A stretch of DNA of 10,121 bases from Thermoplasmatota archaeon. GTDB lineage: Archaea; Thermoplasmatota; E2; DHVEG-1. The translations under genes and the position numbers were made by a program. The notes beneath the pieces were generated by a model that saw nothing but the letters and a program-made list of their open reading frames with translations, did no database searches and was not told the origin of the DNA. The first letter of the stretch is position 1. Each line of letters starts with the position of its first letter. Location of the stretch: NCBI GenBank assembly GCA_018334795.1, contig JAGXLH010000024.1, positions 1 to 10,121 on the forward strand, written 5' to 3'. Of this stretch, positions 5,317 through 10,121 are shown one piece after another.

Positions 5317-8058
5317 ATGGCAAAAAACACCTACGACCAAAAAACACTCGAAAAAAAATGGCAGACTTACTGGAAAGAAAACAATATTTATCACTTTAAT
5401 CCTGAAAGCACCAAACAGATCTACAGTATCGATGTTCCACCCCGATACGCATCAGGACCATTACATGCAGGACATGCCGTACACTACACCCATATCGATT
5501 TCGCCGCACGATATAAACGAATGCGTGGATACAACGTTTTCTTCCCACTCTGCTTTGATGTCAACGGCATCCCCATCGAAGAACGAGTGGAACGACAACG
5601 AAATATCACCAGAAAAGACATCAACCGCCATGAATTCACTAAACTTTGCAGTGATTTCGCAGAAAAAAACATCAAAACCATGATCGAACAGTTCTACATC
5701 CTCGGAGAAAGCATGGATCCAAGCATCTACTACCAAACAGATGCAAAATATTACCGACGGATCACCCAACTCTCATTTATCGAACTATACAAAAAAAAAC
5801 TTATCTACAAAGGAAAATTTCCAGTTAACTGGTGCCCACGATGCATGACTGCGATGGCAGATGCAGAGGTAACCTACAAAGAAAACACAACTACTCTTAA
5901 CACTATTAAATTTTATTTTAAAAACAATCAAACTGATCAGATTCAGAAATACCATGGAATTGGAACAGACGAGCAAGGAACCTACATCGAAATAGCAACC
6001 ACCCGACCTGAACTACTCTCCTCTTGTCAAATCGTTGCCATTCATCCAAACGATGAACGCGCTCCGTGGCTTGTAGACCAAGAAGTTAAAGTTCCTCTTT
6101 TTGATAAATACGTAAAAATCGTGAGCGATGATGCAGTCGACCCTGATTTCGGAACCGGCATGGTAATGATTTGTACTATTGGAGATAAAGAAGATCTTAA
6201 CTGGGTGTTCAAATATCATCTCCCACTTGAAATGAGCATTAGTGAAGAAGGAACTATGACCGCGCTTGCAGGCAAATACGAAGGAATGAAAATAAAAGAA
6301 GCACGATCTGCTTGTATCGCCGATCTAAAAGACCAAGACCTGCTCATCAATCAAAATGAACTAGATCAAAATGTTGGTGCCTGCTGGCGATGTAAAACAC
6401 CTGTTGAATTCATAAATGCAAATCAATGGTTTTTGAAAACCACAAAATTCAAAGAAATGGTATTAAAAGCTAGTGACGACATGAAATGGTTCCCAGAATT
6501 CATGAAAATCCGTTTAGAGGAATGGGTAAACAGTCTTGAATGGGATTGGGTAATCAGTAGACAACGATACTTTGCTACCCCAATACCATTATGGGAATGC
6601 AAAGACTGCGATGAAGTAGTGTTAGCAAAACAAGAAGACTGCTATGTTGACCCCACTATTGATAAACCACCCGTTGATAAATGTCCAAAATGCGGCGGTG
6701 ATCTTATCGGTAGTGAAGATGTTTTTGACACGTGGATGGATTCATCAATTTCACCACTGTACAATACCTTTTGGCATCGAGATGATACATTATTCAAAAA
6801 AATGTATCCAATGAGCCTGCGTCCACAAGCTCATGACATTATTAGAACCTGGGCTTTTTACACAATACTACGCTGTTCACTGCTTACTGATGAAAAACCA
6901 TTTGAAAACATTATGATGGGTGGATTCATCCTTTCAGAAGATGGCACCCCAATGCATGCAAGCCTAGGCAACATCATCGATCCGATCAAAGTCATCAATG
7001 AATTTGGATCAGATGCATTCCGTTGCTATGCCGCAAGCTGTTCACTTGGAGAAGATAATGCATTCAGACGAAAAGATGTTATCAGAGGGAAAAAACTCAT
7101 TCGAAAACTGTGGAACGTTGAACAGTTCATTGGATCCAATATCAACACAAAGGAAATAACAGAAAAACCTGAAAATCTCACTATTGTCGATACCTGGATT
7201 CTCACTAAATATTCACGGTTAATCAAACAAACAACAGATCTTCTTGAACATTTTGATTATTCTCAAGCTATGAGAGAAATTGAATATTTCCTCTGGCATG
7301 AGTTCGCCGATCACTATATTGAAATGGCTAAATCATCTATTTATAATGATAAACATGTAAAAAGTACTACGTTTACATTGTATACCATTGGTCTAGGAAT
7401 CCTCAAACTTTTTGCTCCATTTATTCCCCATATAACAGAAGAATTATATCAAATAATGTATAATGAATCTATAGAGACTGAAAGCATTCACCTTTGCAGT
7501 TGGCCTGAACCAATCATTGAAGACGATGATGCGTACAAATCAGGAGAAACCATTAAAAAGTTCATTGCTAACCTTCGCTCATTTAAAAGCGAACAAGGAA
7601 TTGCGTTAAATGCAGAATTAAAAAGTACTGCAACCTATGGACCAAAAGATTTAATCAAACAATTAAAAAGTCAGGAAGAATTGATAAAATCAACACTTTC
7701 CCTTCCAGATAATCATTCGTTTATTGAAGGAAAACCAGATATTGAAGAATCAATCCATGGAATTGAACCAGTGTATGCCAAAATTGGTCCAATATTTAAA
7801 AAAGAGAGTCAAAAAATCGCAGCATACATTAAAAATCATCAACAAGACCTTATTTCAACAATCAAAGAAACAGGTGATTTAAAATGGAAAGATATCCCTA
7901 ATGTTACCGCAGCAAATCCTGAGGAATCATTACTCAATGAAGAATTTGTAACGCTAAAAAGAAGATCCCATGTTACTGGCTCAGATGCAGACGAAACATT
8001 AGTAAACTTTGAACCTTTTTATGTTGTTGTATCAACTGAGGTGACAACATCAAATTAA
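5317..8058 (+). CDS. valS: Valyl-tRNA synthetase, archaeal type
   Basis: This class I enzyme charges tRNA-Val with valine using ATP in the cytoplasm; 913 residues is normal for the archaeal form. The Rossmann core opens with the HIGH signature HAGH (50-53, within PLHAGHAVH). The CP1 editing domain, at about 190-380, shows TTRPE (228-232) and the DFGTGMVM stretch (277-284) with Asp290 and Asp293 of the editing pocket region. Zinc-binding CxxC pairs occur at 173-176 (CPRC), 356-359, 428-431 and 456-459 (CPKC). DVFDTWMDSS (468-477) and the GGFILS segment lead to the second signature, where KMSKS is expected but the protein reads PMHAS (545-549), followed normally by LGN. The anticodon-binding helical domain begins near KLWN (597-600); the C-terminal region (about 745-913) is the archaeal extension. 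The start has GGGGAA at a 9-base spacing. Early codons favour C endings while the last third favours A/T. Identity is firm; the altered loop is the one oddity. Confidence 0.96.
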   Translation: MAKNTYDQKTLEKKWQTYWKENNIYHFNPESTKQIYSIDVPPRYASGPLHAGHAVHYTHIDFAARYKRMRGYNVFFPLCFDVNGIPIEERVERQRNITRKDINRHEFTKLCSDFAEKNIKTMIEQFYILGESMDPSIYYQTDAKYYRRITQLSFIELYKKKLIYKGKFPVNWCPRCMTAMADAEVTYKENTTTLNTIKFYFKNNQTDQIQKYHGIGTDEQGTYIEIATTRPELLSSCQIVAIHPNDERAPWLVDQEVKVPLFDKYVKIVSDDAVDPDFGTGMVMICTIGDKEDLNWVFKYHLPLEMSISEEGTMTALAGKYEGMKIKEARSACIADLKDQDLLINQNELDQNVGACWRCKTPVEFINANQWFLKTTKFKEMVLKASDDMKWFPEFMKIRLEEWVNSLEWDWVISRQRYFATPIPLWECKDCDEVVLAKQEDCYVDPTIDKPPVDKCPKCGGDLIGSEDVFDTWMDSSISPLYNTFWHRDDTLFKKMYPMSLRPQAHDIIRTWAFYTILRCSLLTDEKPFENIMMGGFILSEDGTPMHASLGNIIDPIKVINEFGSDAFRCYAASCSLGEDNAFRRKDVIRGKKLIRKLWNVEQFIGSNINTKEITEKPENLTIVDTWILTKYSRLIKQTTDLLEHFDYSQAMREIEYFLWHEFADHYIEMAKSSIYNDKHVKSTTFTLYTIGLGILKLFAPFIPHITEELYQIMYNESIETESIHLCSWPEPIIEDDDAYKSGETIKKFIANLRSFKSEQGIALNAELKSTATYGPKDLIKQLKSQEELIKSTLSLPDNHSFIEGKPDIEESIHGIEPVYAKIGPIFKKESQKIAAYIKNHQQDLISTIKETGDLKWKDIPNVTAANPEESLLNEEFVTLKRRSHVTGSDADETLVNFEPFYVVVSTEVTTSN
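8038..8044 (+). promoter_or_regulatory. Ribosome binding site inside the end of valS
   Basis: GAGGTGA is a full match to the archaeal anti-Shine-Dalgarno complement and sits 4 bases before the ATC that would open the short membrane-peptide frame. It also encodes part of Glu-Val-Thr in ValRS, so it could be coincidence. Confidence 0.4.
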
Positions 8059-8162
8059 ATAGATCTCTTAATTTACTAAAAAAATATGCCGTCAAACTTT
8101 TAGCAGTGTTAATCGCAGTGTTCATGGTTGCCACCGGGTTCATTTACATTTTTATGCAGTAA
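8049..8162 (+). CDS. Possible 37-residue single-helix membrane peptide with an ATC start
   Basis: After an in-frame TGA at 8037-8039, a frame different from valS stays open to TAA 8160-8162. From ATC 8049 it would encode 37 residues: a basic amphipathic start with lysines at 11, 12 and 16, then a clear transmembrane helix at about 17-35 (LLAVLIAVFMVATGFIYIF), ending in Met-Gln. The composition is what a real small membrane protein looks like and extends 104 bases past the valS stop, beyond what chance overlap explains. GAGGTGA lies just upstream, and the frame overlaps the valS stop by 10 bases, which suggests translational coupling. No ATG, GTG or TTG occurs at a useful place: the first in-frame GTG (8106) is inside the helix. 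Either ATC is used as a rare start, or the gene lost its ATG, or the assembly has a single-base error. The function is unknown; a signal-anchor peptide is the most that can be said. Confidence 0.42.
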   Translation: MKLNRSLNLLKKYAVKLLAVLIAVFMVATGFIYIFMQ

Positions 8163-8209
8163 TGTACCAGTAAAAATGCTCATATTATCAAATGATTTTC
8201 TGTTTTTCT

Positions 8210-8228
8210 CGAAAGTTTTTTAAATATA
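8210..8228 (+). promoter_or_regulatory. BRE and TATA box of the transporter-carbonic anhydrase unit
   Basis: CGAAAG (8210-8215) is a good TFB element directly before TTTAAATATA (8219-8228). The predicted start is near 8248, only about 12 bases before the ATG at 8260, so the transcript would have a very short leader containing the weak AAAGG site at 8247-8251 or none at all. The preceding T-rich stretch at about 8194-8209 could end transcription from valS. Confidence 0.65.
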
Positions 8229-8259
8229 TCCTTTTTTCAGCGTCGCAAAGGTTTTCATT

Positions 8260-9579
8260 ATGACATCAAAAAAAAATGCTACTGATATAAAGGTTATGAA
8301 TCGTTGGATGGTCGTTATTGGTGCTATTGCCATTCAGATCGCTTTAGGAGCAATTTATGCATGGAGTGCATTTACTACACCACTTCAATCCAGTGCTTTT
8401 GGTTTTTCAAAAACAATGACCCAAGCAATTTTTAGTACCGGTCTAGCCACCTTTGGTATTTTCACCATCATTGGTGGAAGAATGCAGAAAAGATTCGGCC
8501 CTATGAAAATAGCACTTCTCGGTGGATTGCTGTTAGGAATAGGATATCTCATTGGAGGCTTTGCTGGAGCAAACTTTCCATTGAAACTTATCGGAATCGG
8601 GCTTATTGGAGGAGCTGGTATTGGATTAGCATATGTTGTTCCAATTGGTGTTGGCATTAAATGGTTCCCTGATAAAAAAGGACTTGTATCTGGACTTGCA
8701 GTCGCAGGCTTTGGCTTTGGGGCATTCCTCTGGATCCTTATGGCTAATCCACCATCAATTCTAGGTGTATCCGGTTTAATCAATACGGCTAATTATACTA
8801 TTGCTAACATAGACATGGCCTTTAAAATCTATGGAATCATTTTTCTTACTCTTGTTGTTCTTGGATCTCTTGTTATGCGAAATCCTCCTGAAGGATGGAA
8901 ACCAAAAGGATGGAACCCACCAGTTGAAAGAGACGCATCCGGAAAAGAGAAAAAAGAAATTGCACTGCTCCCAAAACAAATGTTGAAACAAAAACAATTC
9001 TACATGCTTTGGGCCATGTTTCTTATTGGTGCATTAGCTGGTTTAATGGTGATTGGTAATGTACAAAATTTTGCTAAGAATCCTGCGGAAGGATTCCAAG
9101 CATTCGGCTTTTCTATGGCTGAAGCAGTTGATTTTGCAGTTATTGGTGCTGCGGTCAGCCTTCCAATCTTTAATGGTGCTGGAAGAATCGCTTGGGGAAA
9201 AATCTCTGATAGCATTGGCCGGAAGAAAGCATTGATATCTATGTTCATCTTCCAAGGTATCATGATGGGTGTGTTCTTTTATACTACAAGTAATCCAATT
9301 TTTTTCTATATCGCTGCTGCGCTCATTGGTTTTAACTTTGGTGGTAACTTTGCATTATTTCCAGCCGCTACTGCGGATACTTTTGGATCAGAAACTGTTG
9401 GGCTCAACTATGGATATGTGTTTACATCATACGGCTTAGGTGGTATCGTTGGTCCAATCCTTGCTGGAGCAGTTCAAGACGCTGGATTTAGTTTCACGTA
9501 TGCATTCTATCCAGCTGCAGTATTATGTTTCGTTGCTGCAGCAATAGCGTTTGTGTATACTGCAAAGATAAAAGAATAA
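8260..9579 (+). CDS. Major facilitator transporter, OFA (oxalate/formate antiporter) family
   Basis: The 439-residue protein has 12 predicted membrane helices in two halves of six, at about 14-36, 53-72, 83-101, 108-130, 142-161, 188-205, then 246-266, 287-307, 323-341, 346-366, 385-405 and 413-434. The family signature is clear at the start (NRWMVVIGA, LGAIYAWSAFTTPL), in KWFPDKKGLVSGLAVAGFG (134-152), and in the two halves' cytoplasmic loops: GGRMQKRFGP (72-81) and GRIAWGKISDSIGRKKA (308-324). A charged central loop spans 206-245. OFA members exchange or co-transport small organic anions; the substrate here is not known. The Oxalobacter oxalate carrier uses a lysine in helix 11; here the matching segment appears to read FTSYGLGG with no lysine, which argues against oxalate, though this is from memory and needs an alignment. 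It is followed at 26 bp by a carbonic anhydrase gene with no terminator between, so the pair is probably one operon. Confidence 0.9.
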   Translation: MTSKKNATDIKVMNRWMVVIGAIAIQIALGAIYAWSAFTTPLQSSAFGFSKTMTQAIFSTGLATFGIFTIIGGRMQKRFGPMKIALLGGLLLGIGYLIGGFAGANFPLKLIGIGLIGGAGIGLAYVVPIGVGIKWFPDKKGLVSGLAVAGFGFGAFLWILMANPPSILGVSGLINTANYTIANIDMAFKIYGIIFLTLVVLGSLVMRNPPEGWKPKGWNPPVERDASGKEKKEIALLPKQMLKQKQFYMLWAMFLIGALAGLMVIGNVQNFAKNPAEGFQAFGFSMAEAVDFAVIGAAVSLPIFNGAGRIAWGKISDSIGRKKALISMFIFQGIMMGVFFYTTSNPIFFYIAAALIGFNFGGNFALFPAATADTFGSETVGLNYGYVFTSYGLGGIVGPILAGAVQDAGFSFTYAFYPAAVLCFVAAAIAFVYTAKIKE

Positions 9580-9605
9580 AAAAACAGTAAATGTTAGGGA
9601 TTACT

Positions 9606-10121
9606 ATGAATGGAGAAAATGATGAGGTCCTCTATCAATTGCTCGAAAAAAATAAAGCCTTTCAAAAACAGTATACAAATGTATCAGAGAAACATGTGAA
9701 AGGACAATCACCAAAAATAGCGGTGCTAACGTGTGCTGATTCAAGAGTAATCCCTGAACATATTTTTCAAGCTGGAGTTGGAGAACTCTTTGTCGTTAGA
9801 ATCGCAGGAAACATCGCAGTTGATGAAACCGTAATCGCAAGTCTTGAATATGCCGTGGATCATCTTCACATTTCTCATCTAATTATTCTTGCTCATACGC
9901 ATTGTGGCGCGGTCAAGGCTGCTGAAGAAGCAGGTCATAGTACTAGTTTGCTTCTTTCTGAGATTCAAAAAAGTTTCACGTTGAAAAAAGATCATATTCT
10001 TGCCAATCTCAATCGGCAACTACAATTACTTCCTCAACGAAGTGAATCCATCAAACATGCCCTCGAAAATGATTCACTTCATCTCATCGGTGCATTGTAT
10101 CATATTGAAGATGGCAGTGTT
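9606..10121 (+). CDS. Beta-class carbonic anhydrase (cut by the window end)
   Basis: The frame is open for 172 codons to the edge. It encodes a beta-carbonic anhydrase, which interconverts CO2 and bicarbonate with a zinc ion. The zinc ligands are Cys43 (in TCADSRV), His97 and Cys100 (in AHTHCGAV); the Asp45-Arg47 pair that gates the zinc is intact. PEHIF (50-54), GELFVVRIAGN (59-69) and SLEYAV (79-84) are all typical. The last residues, ALYHIEDGSV, match the family's closing strand, so probably only a short C-terminus is missing. No signal peptide is seen, so the enzyme is cytoplasmic. ATG 9606 is preferred because AGGGAT (9596-9601) lies just upstream; an in-frame ATG at 9591 would add five residues but lacks a ribosome site. 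It sits 26 bp after the OFA transporter, suggesting a joint role in carboxylate or CO2/bicarbonate balance, which is inference. Confidence 0.93.
   Translation, partial: MNGENDEVLYQLLEKNKAFQKQYTNVSEKHVKGQSPKIAVLTCADSRVIPEHIFQAGVGELFVVRIAGNIAVDETVIASLEYAVDHLHISHLIILAHTHCGAVKAAEEAGHSTSLLLSEIQKSFTLKKDHILANLNRQLQLLPQRSESIKHALENDSLHLIGALYHIEDGSV

Noticed and set aside
5196..5399. Plus-strand frame overlapping the valS start
   Set aside because: It starts with TTG upstream of the valS TATA box and continues inside the well-supported valS coding sequence in another frame.
8385..8783. 132-codon minus-strand frame inside the transporter gene
   Set aside because: A proline-rich antisense shadow of glycine-rich membrane helices; no promoter or ribosome site seen.
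1..10121. CRISPR arrays, insertion sequences, tRNA or rRNA genes
   Set aside because: No spaced direct repeats, transposase frames, terminal inverted repeats or cloverleaf patterns were seen on either strand.

Overview
The window looks archaeal, most likely from an uncultured Thermoplasmatota-like or other euryarchaeal lineage; this assignment is an inference. The reasons are: a valyl-tRNA synthetase of the archaeal type; a multi-PAS regulator carrying a DUF835 domain, a domain I know mainly from archaea; TATA boxes placed about 25 bp before short leaders; and Shine-Dalgarno sites of the GGTGAT, GGGGAT and GAGGTGA kind. The DNA is AT-rich, and intergenic DNA is rich in T and A runs, as is usual for archaeal oligo-T terminators.

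Layout. (1) 62-797: a plus-strand unit with TATA box, a small exported protein of unknown function, and a T-rich terminator. (2) 882-1084: a second small plus-strand unit with a good TATA box, a GGTGAT ribosome binding site, a 36-residue two-knuckle zinc protein and a hairpin plus T-run terminator. (3) 1085-4855, minus strand and convergent with unit 2: a 1256-residue cytoplasmic sensor-regulator with about eight PAS domains, DUF835 and a C-terminal winged helix, but no kinase domain. (4) 4856-5316: a 461-bp divergent intergenic region with two adjacent hairpins and several TATA-like boxes. (5) 5317-8058: valS, whose KMSKS loop reads PMHAS. (6) 8049-8162: a possible 37-residue single-helix membrane peptide overlapping the end of valS, with a strong ribosome binding site but ATC in place of a normal start codon. 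(7) 8210-10121: promoter, an OFA-family (oxalate/formate-type) major facilitator transporter and, 26 bp later, a beta-class carbonic anhydrase cut by the window edge.

How they fit together. valS is housekeeping. The transporter and carbonic anhydrase are probably co-transcribed and may jointly handle a small carboxylate and CO2/bicarbonate, but the substrate cannot be read from the sequence. The PAS-DUF835-winged helix protein looks like a one-component regulator (sensing and DNA binding in one chain); its targets are unknown. The items most worth following up are the two very small genes, the unusual ValRS signature loop, the kinase-less multi-PAS regulator, and the structured intergenic region before valS.
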